Shown piece by piece: positions 27,140-37,031 of a stretch of DNA of 64,000 bases. The stretch is taken from the NCBI RefSeq assembly GCF_002368095.1, contig NZ_AP018227.1, positions 8,662,001-8,726,000 on the forward strand, read 5' to 3'. Made by a program: the position numbers and the translations under genes. Origin of the DNA: Calothrix parasitica NIES-267 (GTDB taxonomy: Bacteria > Cyanobacteriota > Cyanobacteriia > Cyanobacteriales > Nostocaceae). Position 1 is the stretch's first letter. Each line of letters begins with the position of its first letter. The notes under the pieces were generated by a model. The model ran no database searches and was not told where the DNA came from. It saw only the letters and a program-made list of their open reading frames with translations.

Positions 27140-27538
27140 ATGAAGCTTAAATTACTTACTATAGGCTTATTCTCGTTAACGACCGTGTCTTCTTTCTTAG
27201 TTTCCTCTTTAGAAAATAAAGCATTAGCGGGATGTAACGCGATTGATGTTAACGTTCAAGTTTCAATCGACGATTCACCAAGAGGACGACAACGAAATAA
27301 TGTAACTCAAGAATTTGGTGAAAACTGCAAAGGTACTGTTGGAAGTACTGCTGTTAGTACATCAACCCAGGTCTGTAAGTCTTCTAAGTGCGAACAAAGA
27401 CGAAATAGCAGACAACGAGTTGATGGAGACCCAAATCGTCGTACTGGTGTTAATACTAATAATATTGGAATCAAAGTTGATGTTCCGGTACATGTGAAAA
27501 CACCCACAAAACCCAAACCTCCTTCTTTTAGAAGGTAA
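27140..27538 (+). CDS. Small secreted protein of unknown function
   Basis: The 132-residue protein has a signal peptide (about 1-30, ending KALAG). Four cysteines are present in the mature part (AGCNAID, ENCKGT, QVCKSS and KCEQR), possibly two disulfides. The C-terminal half is Asn/Arg-rich and ends in a proline/lysine tail (VKTPTKPKPPSFRR). It lies 17 bp after the basic secreted protein with an AAGGA site before the ATG, so the two are probably co-transcribed. No domain is recognised. Confidence 0.75.
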   Translation: MKLKLLTIGLFSLTTVSSFLVSSLENKALAGCNAIDVNVQVSIDDSPRGRQRNNVTQEFGENCKGTVGSTAVSTSTQVCKSSKCEQRRNSRQRVDGDPNRRTGVNTNNIGIKVDVPVHVKTPTKPKPPSFRR

Positions 27539-27617
27539 GATTTTTTTGCAAGTTTAATTTGATTAAAAATTATTTAGCCTGGAGATTTTATTTCCGGGCT
27601 AATAGCATAATAAGAAT

Positions 27618-27661
27618 AGGTAATAGGTAATTGGTAATTGGTAATTGGTAATTGGTAATTT
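27618..27661. repeat. Heptamer STRR (GGTAATT)
   Basis: Five to six tandem GGTAATT/GGTAATA units between two small secreted-protein genes. Related GGTAATG runs occur at 50910-50957 and 61898-61948. Confidence 0.8.
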
Positions 27662-27665
27662 GTAG

Positions 27666-27729
27666 GGTGCTGTGACGGCTTAAAAAATTTAGTTGACAAC
27701 AAAATAATTAAAAATTGCCGTCACGCACC
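27666..27729. repeat. GGTGC(T)GTGACGGC inverted-repeat element
   Basis: The ends GGTGCTGTGACGGC and GCCGTCACGCACC pair with a one-base bulge around an AT-rich loop. A hairpin-forming dispersed repeat without coding potential. Confidence 0.5.
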
Positions 27730-27804
27730 ATTAAATATAAGATAAATAACCGATAATTGATGGTCCACACCTGACCAATGAATATTGATAATTAATAAAA
27801 CCTG

Positions 27805-28272
27805 ATGAAAAAAATAATTTTAATTGTATGCAGTGCGATTACGTTAATTACGGTATCCGCAGCTTTTGCAAATAATCTTGTTAATCACAATGGCTTGAAT
27901 AATATGAATAGCAACTCAAGTAGCTCTACCACATTTACTAGTAATTCTTCCGGATATCAACGCGGTCAACTTAGTTTAAGTGCTGCGAATCTATCACAAC
28001 CACATCTTCTGATAATCGAAACTTCAGCAACTCAATTAAATGGCAAGGTAATTGTCAATGGAAAAGTTGTTAAAAATCTCAGCAGCAAGAACACTGAAAT
28101 TGATTTATCGCGTTATTTATCAGTTGGAAACCATAAAGTCGAAATATCGGCTAATTATGCTCCTCCAATGTCTCCGATAAAAGTTGAGTTGAATGCTCCT
28201 AATAGCAATGTTACTCAAGAAACTAGCGGTAATGGTACGTTAAATTATCAATTAGATGTTTCTGTACGATAG
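27805..28272 (+). CDS. Small secreted, Ser/Asn-rich protein
   Basis: The 155-residue protein has a Sec signal peptide (about 1-23, ending AAFAN). A Ser/Asn/Thr-rich spacer (about 30-50) follows, then a beta-rich domain with ATQLNGKVIVNGKVVKNLS and VGNHKVEISANYAPP. The domain resembles small PEGA-like or Ig-like carbohydrate- or surface-binding folds, but no family is assigned. It has no cysteine in the mature part, so it is not part of the two-cysteine family. It is separated from the previous gene by repeats. Confidence 0.72.
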   Translation: MKKIILIVCSAITLITVSAAFANNLVNHNGLNNMNSNSSSSTTFTSNSSGYQRGQLSLSAANLSQPHLLIIETSATQLNGKVIVNGKVVKNLSSKNTEIDLSRYLSVGNHKVEISANYAPPMSPIKVELNAPNSNVTQETSGNGTLNYQLDVSVR

Positions 28273-28880
28273 CTAATTAAGAAATCAATATGGGTAATGA
28301 TGCTAGTTTCAATCAGATACTCTAATCTAATCCGCACTTACCCATTGATAACAAAAATAAAAGCTAATAATCTCAACTATCCTAATATTTACCACGCTCA
28401 TAGGGAGCTAAAGTAGCAAGTAATAAGTAGCAAGTAATATAGCTACGAAATTGTTATAAAGCCTTTCCTGTTAAGGAGAAAAAACAACATATTTAATATT
28501 AGAGAGAGAACTGTTGCGCGAATCCTCTTTCTTTCGGAAGAGGTCAAACTTGCTACTTACTACTTGTGAACTGTTTAATCAACTTCCTAATGCTGATATA
28601 AATAACGAAAACTACTTTAGGTTAATTTAGATTAAATTTAATCTGTTGGGGTAGATACTTTAAATACTTCTAATTTCACGGTTTATCTTAGTCCTATTTT
28701 TCTGAGACGAACCGAAGACTATAAATCAAGGATGTTGAGTCGAGGTGACAATTGTAAATTCTATAAAATCAAAAGAAAATCATGGAGGAGAACTAATATT
28801 GTCGCGAAAGCAAATCGGATTATATTCTATTTATTTGAAATGCTTGAAACAATTTTTGACTATGTATAGTACGAAAAAAA
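28273..28880. other. Repeat-bearing gap without genes
   Basis: The gap holds a degenerate AGTAGCAAGTAATA heptamer-type run near 28412-28436, its inverse (ACTTGCTACTTACTACTTG) near 28548, and otherwise AT-rich sequence. No gene is visible. Confidence 0.5.
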
Positions 28881-29327
28881 TTAAATCAATGCTGTGGTTT
28901 GCAGTTGATTTTCTAAGTTAGCACGTATCCATAATTCTGCCATTGACCAAACCCAAAGCTTATCTGCTGCTTCCGCAAAATCATCGCGTTTATGAGTGAC
29001 AATTGCATCTAATTGCTGATAGCTAGCGCAAATAGTTTCAACAGCAGATTCAAAATCTTTTATTGGTGAGGAGCGAGCTTGCTGTAATATAATCTGATTT
29101 ACAGAACAAATTTTCATTTTTTCTTCCAACCAATTAATCACCATCTCGGCAATTTTTTTATTTTGCAAATGACTAAGATAAGTGTATATTTTCTGCCATC
29201 CAACGTCTGTTATATACATTTGAATCCAAGGATTTACTTTATCTAATATTTCCCTTACATCTACTACAGTATTACGATTCATTAAAGCTTCCAAAATTAG
29301 GTCAGCATCAACTAAAATACGTATCAC
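28881..29327 (-). CDS. PIN-domain protein (VapC-like), no visible antitoxin
   Basis: The 148-residue protein starts at a GTG with GGGGAG upstream. IRILVDADLILEAL gives the first conserved Asp residues (7 and 9) of a PIN domain. The later DFESAVETICASYQQLDAIVTHKRDDF has the spacing of the acidic metal-binding residues followed by the typical IVTxxxxDF ending. Such proteins are usually metal-dependent RNases and often toxins. No small antitoxin ORF overlaps or precedes it in the 29328-29711 gap, so it is an orphan or a non-toxin PIN protein. Confidence 0.75.
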   Translation of the reverse strand: MIRILVDADLILEALMNRNTVVDVREILDKVNPWIQMYITDVGWQKIYTYLSHLQNKKIAEMVINWLEEKMKICSVNQIILQQARSSPIKDFESAVETICASYQQLDAIVTHKRDDFAEAADKLWVWSMAELWIRANLENQLQTTALI

Positions 29328-29711
29328 TTTAAATCTCCCCGATAAAGCGTTATATAATGCTGTAAATGAGACTTTATTACAAAGAATCTCTGGTTCTACC
29401 GCATGAATAGTTGTTTATACAAACTGTTCTAAGAGTATTTCTGATTTGTACAAATTATTTAACGAAAAATCTTTTTTTCTTCTAAATAAAATATCAACAT
29501 GAAGCTGTTGACAACAATAATATATTATTCATTTCCAGAACAACACTATATTATTTGACGATAAATAAATTGAGTGGTTCCGAGTTTTATCAATAATAGA
29601 TTACAAATATAATCTTTGATTTTATAGGATGAATCGATTAATAATCATAAGAAAATAATTGTTATTTATTTGGTAATATCTGTCCAATAGTAGATGATTT
29701 ATGATATTTTT
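29328..29711. other. AT-rich gap without genes
   Basis: No gene, tRNA or clear repeat is seen between the PIN-domain gene and mltA. The segment directly upstream of the PIN start was read for a short antitoxin frame and none was found. Confidence 0.5.
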
Positions 29712-30992
29712 TTATGATGACTTATTTTTTATCAATAAATAATAAAGTTGTCCGTTAGTGACAGTCACCCCAGCGCGATCGCCAGCAATTTTTCCGGTTC
29801 CGAGAAAGTAATCGACTCTACCCGCACCTTTGATAGCACCACCGGCATCTTGGTCTAAAACATAACGGCTGACGGTACGGTGTTTCATCTTATCGTTGTC
29901 CTGAGCGAAGGGAAAATGACCGCGTATCAAGGCTAATGCTCCGGGTGGCATTAAAGCTTTATCTGTAGCAATTGAACGTTCGGCACTTAATCCCACTTGG
30001 ATGGAACCTTGTGCTGGGGCACCTTTATTTTCCTGAAAGAATACAAAACTAGGGTCGCGAGGAATATAAACGTCTAATTTTTTGGGGTCTTTTTCAAAGT
30101 ACTCTAAAATGGTTGGCATTGTCACACCGCTTGATGGTAATTCACCATCATCGATTAAAGCTTTGCCGATACTTTGATAATTATGAGCGACATTTCCAGC
30201 AAAACCTACGCTGGTTTGAGTTCCATCGAGCAGTCGAAGTTTTGCGGAACCTTGAATTTGCATCATGTATGGTTCAAGACGGGATTTAAACCAAAATAAT
30301 TCCAACCCTTTTAATTTACCTTTTGAACCTTGCAAAGCATCAGCACCTTCTAAATCCAAACGTGTGGGATGGGGTCTTTCCCAATCTCTCAAATCTGGAG
30401 GTATAGCGTAGATAGGATAGCGAAATTCTGCTGTTTGTTCGCGACTTGCTATATAAAGCGGCTCGAAATAAGCAGTAAATAAAACTTGTCCTTGATTATC
30501 ATTCCCCACCGATTGATAAAAAACAAACTCTTGAGCAACAGCTTTATTTAATTCTGCTGCGGAATTAGATTCAAAAAGTAATTGACGAAATCTTTGTAAA
30601 CTTCTGATTACTCGTTCTCTAGTAATTCCGGGTACTTGATATTTTTCATAGGTTTTCTTCGCAGAATCAGTTTGTAAATACTGCAAACTATTATCTATAG
30701 AACTCAAAAGAATTTTTCTATCCTCTTGTTGCTCGCTTTCTCCCCAGATTTGTCTATCTAAGCAAGAAGTATCACCTTCACAACAGGGAAAAGGTGGTTT
30801 TTCTGTTGAAGCTAATACTATTGGCTTTTTAGTTTGCGTATCTGGTTTTGGAATCTTAAGAGATGCTGGTAACTGCCAACGTTTTAATTGGCACTCCACC
30901 GGACTAAGTAATAAACGCCCGAGAGGGCTAACAGTTATTAATAAAGCAGCTACAGGTAAAGCTATGGGAATTATTAGGAGTGACTTTTTCAT
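29712..30992 (-). CDS. mltA: Murein transglycosylase A (MltA)
   Basis: The 426-residue protein has an N-terminal signal/anchor (hydrophobic about 5-24). The MltA domain has FTAYFEPLY and FRYPIYAIP early, LELFWFKSRLEPYMMQIQGS in the middle and a C-terminal 3D domain. The DQDAGGAIKGAGRVDYFLG motif of the 3D domain contains the catalytic and structural Asp residues. It cleaves peptidoglycan glycan strands to give 1,6-anhydro ends and so takes part in wall growth and recycling. A canonical lipobox is not obvious, although a Cys occurs at about residue 34 (SPVEC). Confidence 0.92.
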   Translation of the reverse strand: MKKSLLIIPIALPVAALLITVSPLGRLLLSPVECQLKRWQLPASLKIPKPDTQTKKPIVLASTEKPPFPCCEGDTSCLDRQIWGESEQQEDRKILLSSIDNSLQYLQTDSAKKTYEKYQVPGITRERVIRSLQRFRQLLFESNSAAELNKAVAQEFVFYQSVGNDNQGQVLFTAYFEPLYIASREQTAEFRYPIYAIPPDLRDWERPHPTRLDLEGADALQGSKGKLKGLELFWFKSRLEPYMMQIQGSAKLRLLDGTQTSVGFAGNVAHNYQSIGKALIDDGELPSSGVTMPTILEYFEKDPKKLDVYIPRDPSFVFFQENKGAPAQGSIQVGLSAERSIATDKALMPPGALALIRGHFPFAQDNDKMKHRTVSRYVLDQDAGGAIKGAGRVDYFLGTGKIAGDRAGVTVTNGQLYYLLIKNKSS

Positions 30993-31158
30993 TCACAATT
31001 GTCAATTAATTGTAGAAAATTACAAATTAAAAGCTATTTTAAACCAACAACTGACAATTAATACAGATGAGGAAGAAAGATAAGAAATGGTGTTAACGAA
31101 AAAGCAACAAATTACCATCAAGAAAATATTTATTTATGCTCAGAATAAACCATCAGAA

Positions 31159-31310
31159 TAAGTAGTCTTGCAAAATTAATTTAGCATTCTAAAATCTTCA
31201 AAACCCTGGGATGATCCACACCTTTCAGGTGAATGCTTCGTTCCATTCCCTAAGAAGGAACACTGCGCGAACGCAATGACGATATACAATTAATTTTGCC
31301 TAGGTACTTA
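31159..31310. mobile_element. MITE-like element, TAAGTA / GCAAAATTAATT ends
   Basis: The ends TAAGTA ... GCAAAATTAATT are inverted at the right side (AATTAATTTTGCC ... TACTTA). The core includes GGGATGATCCACACC, TGAATGCTTCGTTCC and CGCAATGAC, shared with the other MITE families. It lies between mltA and the P450 gene. Confidence 0.7.
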
Positions 31311-31322
31311 ATGATAAATTTT

Positions 31323-32882
31323 CTACTTTCTTAAGTTAAAGCGGATTGGCATTCCATCAGCAGGAAAAATTAAAATATTCTGCTGTAAATCTTCTACAGA
31401 TGAGCGACCGTTAACTAATTCCCAATCAAAATGGTGCAAGAGTAGCGATAGCATTACAGTTGATTCCACCATGGAAAGATGCTCTCCCAAACAACGATGA
31501 GAACCAGAACCAAAGTGTATCATTGGCAGTTGAATACTATCTTTTGTTTTATCTAGCCAACGTTCTGGCATAAATTCTTCAGGTTGGGGAGAATAAACTT
31601 CTGGGTCTCTCCCAGCAGCAAGCATTGACCATGATATTCCCGTACCCGCAGGAATCACCTGTCCATCAATAATCGTTTCTCGTACAGTTTCTAATGGACT
31701 TGAACCGGAAGCGACGGAATAAAGCCGTAAAGTTTCCTTGATAATAGCTCGGATGTAACCCAATTCCTTAAAACTTTCCATGTTAATCGTACCTTGCTTT
31801 TGCCAAGCTTGGTCAACTACACTCCGTGCTTGCTGAAAAATTCTTGGATTTAAGGATAACTCTGCGACTGCAAAAGATAAAGTATGGGCTGTTGTATCAG
31901 TACCAGCTATTAAAAGTTCGATAGATTCTGCTATGAGCGATTCTCGATTGTATTTTGGCTCCTTTGCAGCTATTTTAACTAGCATTGATTCTTTGAACAA
32001 AGAACTCACCCCTTCAAAATCGGTGTTGTTTTGTTCTCTCATTTGCAAAGCTAAGTTTACACGAGGAGCGATAAACTCATCCACACATTCTCTCGCTGCG
32101 GAATAAGCTTGTGAATCTTTATTTGGTAGAAATTTCGTAAATTTATTTTGACCAACCGCAGCTTTCAAAAAGCGATAGCTTAAAAAAGAGATAGCATCGT
32201 ATAGCTTAGTAACGTTGAGGGCTGGTCCTTCAGGAGTTGGGGTTTTGGGGTTAACAGGAACCCCAAACACTAAACAACAAATAACCCTCATAGTCAATTC
32301 CACAAAAACAGGGTCTACCTGTATTTCTTTTGATGGGGGTGTTTGCTGGATTTTCTCAACGACTTGCTCGCAAGCTTCGTTGATAATTTCCACATACTTA
32401 GAAATACTGCTAGAACTGAATTCTGGATTCCAAGCTTTACGTCTCCATTGCCACTCAGTACCTTGTTGTCCTAAAAGAATTGGGCCACCGATATCGTTCC
32501 AAGCTTGATTAATTTGCTCGATTCTAACTAAGCTACCATCCCGCATTCCATTAATAATAGTTTCTTCAATAACTTTTGGTTTACTTAAAACAACAACTGG
32601 TTTACTACCTCTCCAGTAAACGTACATTGGTCCTAGCTGTTGGCTCCAGTCAAATATTAATTTAAATACTTGTCTTTGCTTGACTGCTGCTAATAATTGA
32701 GGAATATTTCCTAACAGCCAATGTTTGGGAGGAGAAGGAAGTGAATGTAGAGATTTATAATTATTATTTTGTTTCCACCATCTCCAACCAATTATTCCTA
32801 CGGTACTAGTAACGCTAAAAATTGTAACTACACTTAGAGAAGAGATAGGAAAAGTAATCTGAGCCGCAATATCTTGGAACAT
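31323..32882 (-). CDS. Membrane-anchored cytochrome P450
   Basis: The 519-residue P450 starts at the ATG at 32882, which has a GAGG site; an upstream TTG would add nine residues. A hydrophobic N-terminal segment (about 11-32) and a PSPPKHWLLGNIP proline-rich hinge resemble microsomal P450s, so it may be membrane bound. The I-helix motif AGTDTT is at about 326-331, ExxR at 383-386 (ETLR) and the heme-binding loop FGSGSHRCLG has the proximal Cys464. All catalytic elements are intact. The substrate is unknown. A second, truncated P450 gene occurs at 38337. Confidence 0.93.
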   Translation of the reverse strand: MFQDIAAQITFPISSLSVVTIFSVTSTVGIIGWRWWKQNNNYKSLHSLPSPPKHWLLGNIPQLLAAVKQRQVFKLIFDWSQQLGPMYVYWRGSKPVVVLSKPKVIEETIINGMRDGSLVRIEQINQAWNDIGGPILLGQQGTEWQWRRKAWNPEFSSSSISKYVEIINEACEQVVEKIQQTPPSKEIQVDPVFVELTMRVICCLVFGVPVNPKTPTPEGPALNVTKLYDAISFLSYRFLKAAVGQNKFTKFLPNKDSQAYSAARECVDEFIAPRVNLALQMREQNNTDFEGVSSLFKESMLVKIAAKEPKYNRESLIAESIELLIAGTDTTAHTLSFAVAELSLNPRIFQQARSVVDQAWQKQGTINMESFKELGYIRAIIKETLRLYSVASGSSPLETVRETIIDGQVIPAGTGISWSMLAAGRDPEVYSPQPEEFMPERWLDKTKDSIQLPMIHFGSGSHRCLGEHLSMVESTVMLSLLLHHFDWELVNGRSSVEDLQQNILIFPADGMPIRFNLRK

Positions 32883-33044
32883 AAATGTCCTCGAATGCTG
32901 AAAATTCAATACTTGTCTAAATTCTATCGTAAGTACCTGCGTACAAAAATTAATTTCACATTTAGTTTGAGGAGAGAGTGGGAGTAGGAAGAGGTTATGT
33001 GACTTATACGAATTACCAATTCCCCATGCCCAATCCCCATTTCA

Positions 33045-34415
33045 TTATTCATTCATATTACGATAAGTTGCGACGGCAGAAGGCGAAATACGATTGAGGT
33101 AGCGGAAAATCCAGTATTTGAAAATAGTGTCTAGAATAACCGGGAATGTCGCAATAAATAAGAAGATAAATTCATGATTTGCTGGTAAACCCCAATGATG
33201 GGATACACTTTCTAAAATCACTTCCCAACCGTGAGGAGAGTGGAATCCGACAAATATATCGGTAAATAGAATAATAATAAATGCTTTAGCACTGTCACTC
33301 AAACCATATACCACATAATCGAAAAATTCTTTTAAAACAGCAATTTCTCGCTTGCTAAATACTAAAAATAAAATAAATACAATTACAGAAATTATGTCAG
33401 CGAAAACGTTTTTAATCGCGTTCCCGCTCATGATACGATAATCCTCCGCAATTTCTACTGCTTTTGCTTTCACTTCTCCTTCAATTTCTTCTTCAATTTC
33501 TTCCAAAGAAAGCGAAGGTGGACTATTAATTAACGCTTGAAACTTAATCTTTCCTTCAAATAATTCTAATTCAGATAGCGCTTCTTCTTCCATTTCATCG
33601 TTAATAAATAATTGGGAATGTTCGCTATCTCTAAAATGCTCCACAATTGGACTAACTATAAGCGCTTTTGATACTTGATGCGTCAATATAGGTACTATGA
33701 CTAATAGTAATAAAAATCTAACCGATATAATAGTTCTTCTTTGAGACTTGCGAAATTTATCTACAATATCTTGTTCTGCATTTGGGTCTAATTCAACTTG
33801 CAAGCGATTAAATGTATTGAAAATAGAACGAGGTACTACTCCTGTAGTATTTATCTTTCCTTTTGGCTTTTTTGGTGATTGATTTTGCGCTTCCTCTTGT
33901 GTTTTTGATTGAACGATTTCCGATTCAATTCTTGGTATAATATTAGAATATTGACTATCAATTGAATTAGACGTTTTTTCCGGAAAATCAACTATATCTG
34001 ACTGAGGTGAAGTTTCTTCTAAAAATTGCTTGTTATACTTAGCAACTATTGCATCAATTAATCTTAATTTTTCTAAAATTACTTCAGATTCATAATATTC
34101 GACATCAAATTTTTCGGCTTCCTTTATATTTGATTCGCTGAGTAAATAACGAGTAGCTTTAAACTCAGTTAACCTCATTCGTACAATTCTTAAAAGATTT
34201 TTGAGGTCGGATTCAAAATAATCAATTACACTGCTGCTATAAGCGACAGAATTAATTTCTATTTTTTTGCCGTTAAAATGTTCATCTTCTATAGCCTTAA
34301 TTTGTAATGCTGCTTTATAAGCTTCATCTAAAGAACGTTGCTGCGTTCGTAAGTACCACTGGTAAGCTTTTACTAAATATGAGTAAATTTTTTGGCTAAC
34401 GGCAAAGTCTTTCAT
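33045..34415 (-). CDS. pcxA: Proton extrusion protein PcxA (CemA homolog)
   Basis: The 456-residue protein has a long soluble N-terminal region (about 1-225). The C-terminal membrane half begins with TIISVRFLLLLVIVPILTHQ and continues through FADIISVIVFILFLVF and HEFIFLFIATFPVILDTIFK. This order and the HWGLPANHEFIFLF and FKYWIFRYLNRISPSAVATY signatures identify PcxA, the cyanobacterial relative of chloroplast CemA. PcxA supports light-induced, sodium-dependent proton extrusion at the plasma membrane and helps acclimation of photosynthesis. It is divergent from the helicase gene at 34528. Confidence 0.94.
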   Translation of the reverse strand: MKDFAVSQKIYSYLVKAYQWYLRTQQRSLDEAYKAALQIKAIEDEHFNGKKIEINSVAYSSSVIDYFESDLKNLLRIVRMRLTEFKATRYLLSESNIKEAEKFDVEYYESEVILEKLRLIDAIVAKYNKQFLEETSPQSDIVDFPEKTSNSIDSQYSNIIPRIESEIVQSKTQEEAQNQSPKKPKGKINTTGVVPRSIFNTFNRLQVELDPNAEQDIVDKFRKSQRRTIISVRFLLLLVIVPILTHQVSKALIVSPIVEHFRDSEHSQLFINDEMEEEALSELELFEGKIKFQALINSPPSLSLEEIEEEIEGEVKAKAVEIAEDYRIMSGNAIKNVFADIISVIVFILFLVFSKREIAVLKEFFDYVVYGLSDSAKAFIIILFTDIFVGFHSPHGWEVILESVSHHWGLPANHEFIFLFIATFPVILDTIFKYWIFRYLNRISPSAVATYRNMNE

Positions 34416-34527
34416 TTTAATTCACTTTATGTAATTATCTTGCTTTTGAGTGGTTGTTTAACTTACGTTAACGCTGTTCGATATCTTAACAGTTCGATAT
34501 CTTAACAAAGTTATTGGGAGCCGATTT

Positions 34528-36741
34528 GTGCTAAATCATTCTCTTTGGATTGTAGGTCCTAGCCGTAGTGGTAAAACGGAACGTTTGGTGCAGCAATTTT
34601 GTAGTTGGGTACAGAATAGCAGCGAGAATCAACAAAGATTTTATACCGATAAGCCATTACAAAAAAATAGCCCTAGCATACCAAAAAGCCTTTATCCTCA
34701 ACATAACGAACTAGGAGTTTTAGTATTTGCTGCTAATGGAGATAATCGGCGAGAATTAGCAGATAAAATTGTTACTGCTACTTGGGGAAAATATCCGCTG
34801 ATAGCGAAAACACCTTTGGGTTTTTTCCAAGATGAGGTGATTTTATTTTGGCCTCTTTTGACAGAAACTTTGAAAATAAAAGCACAATTTACTGTTAGAT
34901 TGCGTCCGGAAACCGAACAGGAATTAGCAACTAAGCTGTGGTCTTCTCGATTGGATGAAGGAATTTTACGTAGTGTGGGGATGAATCAGTCTCGTTTAGT
35001 ACGCTGTATACTTGACCTCTTACAATTAGCAGCTTTGAGTGGAACACCATGCGAAAGAATTGCTCAAGTTTTGAGTTCGGTAGGAGAACAACAAGATAAT
35101 TTTACTAATTTAGAGCCGGATTTTGTTGGTTCTTTATTGCTAGATTGGCGTGAATGGTGTTTGGATAAAGGTTTTTTAACTTACGGAATAATTACCGAAC
35201 TCTACGGTCAATATTTATTATCGGATGAAAATTATCTTTCGCGATTAAAAAAACGGTATCAAGCGGTTTTAGCGGATGACGTGCAGGATTATCCCGCATT
35301 GATGCGTCAATTATTTGAGTTAATTCTGGATGGTGGTGTGGGAGCATTTAGCTATAACCCCGATGGTATAGTGCGTTTGGGATTGGGAGCAGACCCGAAT
35401 CACATGGAAGGTTTATCGCAACATTGTCAGACGGAAATTTTGACTCAACCACCAATTTTATCTTTATCTGATATGCTTTCGGGTTCCATGACACAACTCG
35501 TCACCGAACCAATGACGCTGTTAAATTTACCTTCTGTGGTGCAGTCAATTCAAACCACTTCCCGTGCTTCATTGCTGCAAAAAACGGCGGAAAAGATAAT
35601 TGAGACGGTAAAATCCGGGATAGTAGAACCACAAGACATAGCAATAATCGCTCCCGGATTAGATGCAATTGCTCGTTACTCTTTAATCGGAATGCTAAAT
35701 AAATCCGGGGTTCCGGTTAATTCGCTACAGGACAAACGTCCTTTAATCGGTTCCCCCATTGTTAGAGCATTATTGACTTTAATAACTTTAGTTTATCCAG
35801 GTTTGGGACGTTTGGTAGATAGAGATGCAATTGCAGAAATGTTAGTGGTACTCAGCAGTAAATCTGATAATAACTATTTTATCGACCCGGTAAGGGCTGG
35901 ATTAATCGCCGATTATTGCTTTCAACCCCATCCAGACAATCCCAATTTACTCAGCGTTGATTTATATGATAGGTGGGATAGATTGGGTTTTGCTGCAACA
36001 ACTGCTTATAGAAAAATATTAGAGTGGTTGGAGCAACAGCGCTCATATTACGAACAACGTTTAATTCCCACTCCCGTTTCCTTTTTATATAGCGCTATAG
36101 AATACTTTATGTCAGACGTTGGCAATTCTGGCTACGAACAAGTTGCAATCCTGCGACAATTACTAGAAACCGCTCAACACTACTGGGAAATTGATACTAG
36201 ATTAAATCAGTATAATTCTAGCCAAATTAACTTTGATTCCTTAGATTCTTCAGTAGAAGCACAAAGCCAAGAAATATTAAAACACAAGCAAAACAAAACA
36301 AAAACCATCACTGAATTTATCGTATTGCTCCGACAAGGAACCGTTACCGCAAGTCCTTATCCCATACGTCCCATCGGGAAACTAGCAAACGCAGTTACAT
36401 TAGCTACAATATTTCAATATCGCTCCTTACGTCGTTCCCATCGCTATGCTTTTTGGTTAGATGCAGGTTCCCCATTATGGAATAAAGGAGGAGCAGCAAC
36501 ATTATATGGTTCAATGTTCTTTCTTAAAGATAGATTTGCTGAAGTCTGGACTGCTGAAGATGAGAAATTAGCAGAAGACGAGCGATTAGAAAGGATTATT
36601 CAGGATTTATTAGCTCGGGTTTCCGAAAAAATTTATTTGTGTCACAGCGAATTAGCAGTCAACGGACAAGAACAGCTAGGTTCTTTGTTACCTTTGGTGA
36701 ATGCTTCGATAGGAGTAGAAACAGTGAACAGTCAACAGTGA
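34528..36741 (+). CDS. UvrD/SF1-like helicase-related protein
   Basis: The 737-residue protein starts at a GTG with GGGAG upstream. Walker A is GPSRSGKT (10-17), and a Walker-B-like VLADDVQDYPALM lies near residue 250, where UvrD/Rep helicases have DExQD. The remaining SF1 motifs are weak, so it may be a cyanobacterial branch with altered helicase function, comparable to the AddB class of inactive or partner helicases. A role in recombination or repair is inferred only. The C-terminal VNSQQ and the stop codon are encoded by an AACAGTCAACAGTGA repeat. Confidence 0.68.
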   Translation: MLNHSLWIVGPSRSGKTERLVQQFCSWVQNSSENQQRFYTDKPLQKNSPSIPKSLYPQHNELGVLVFAANGDNRRELADKIVTATWGKYPLIAKTPLGFFQDEVILFWPLLTETLKIKAQFTVRLRPETEQELATKLWSSRLDEGILRSVGMNQSRLVRCILDLLQLAALSGTPCERIAQVLSSVGEQQDNFTNLEPDFVGSLLLDWREWCLDKGFLTYGIITELYGQYLLSDENYLSRLKKRYQAVLADDVQDYPALMRQLFELILDGGVGAFSYNPDGIVRLGLGADPNHMEGLSQHCQTEILTQPPILSLSDMLSGSMTQLVTEPMTLLNLPSVVQSIQTTSRASLLQKTAEKIIETVKSGIVEPQDIAIIAPGLDAIARYSLIGMLNKSGVPVNSLQDKRPLIGSPIVRALLTLITLVYPGLGRLVDRDAIAEMLVVLSSKSDNNYFIDPVRAGLIADYCFQPHPDNPNLLSVDLYDRWDRLGFAATTAYRKILEWLEQQRSYYEQRLIPTPVSFLYSAIEYFMSDVGNSGYEQVAILRQLLETAQHYWEIDTRLNQYNSSQINFDSLDSSVEAQSQEILKHKQNKTKTITEFIVLLRQGTVTASPYPIRPIGKLANAVTLATIFQYRSLRRSHRYAFWLDAGSPLWNKGGAATLYGSMFFLKDRFAEVWTAEDEKLAEDERLERIIQDLLARVSEKIYLCHSELAVNGQEQLGSLLPLVNASIGVETVNSQQ

Positions 36742-36773
36742 ACAGTTATCAAAATATAAATTGTAGTTTGTAG

Positions 36774-36800
36774 GTTGGGTTGAACAAAGTGAAACCCAAC
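36774..36800. repeat. Short GTTGGGTT / AACCCAAC hairpin repeat
   Basis: The 8-bp arms enclose an 11-base loop, 33 bp after the helicase stop codon. Related to the element at 1365. It could act as a 3' hairpin for the helicase transcript. Confidence 0.5.
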
Positions 36801-36872
36801 ATTACTTTGTGATTATTCTTTTACAACATCCATTAATAGCGAATAACATTTGATTGATAAATAAATCAATAT

Positions 36873-37031
36873 TTATATAAATATGCAACGCTTAAATTTC
36901 GCTATAGCGTTTTGAAGTACATCTCAAAACCTCACCCCCTTCCCCTCTCCTTATTAAGGAGAGGGGTGTCCGAGTTAATCTATATTCCATCCAACTGAAA
37001 ACTGTTATATAAATATGCAACGCTTAAATTT
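36873..37031 (+). repeat. 27-bp direct duplication flanking a GGAGAGGGG element
   Basis: The 27 bp at 36873-36899 recur exactly at 37005-37031, including ATGCAACGCTTAAATTT, the start of the downstream gene. Between them lie 105 bp with the dispersed CCTCACCCC/GGAGAGGGG element (from about 36930) and its usual CAACTGAAAACTG border. The arrangement looks like an insertion or duplication event that copied the start region. Confidence 0.8.
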
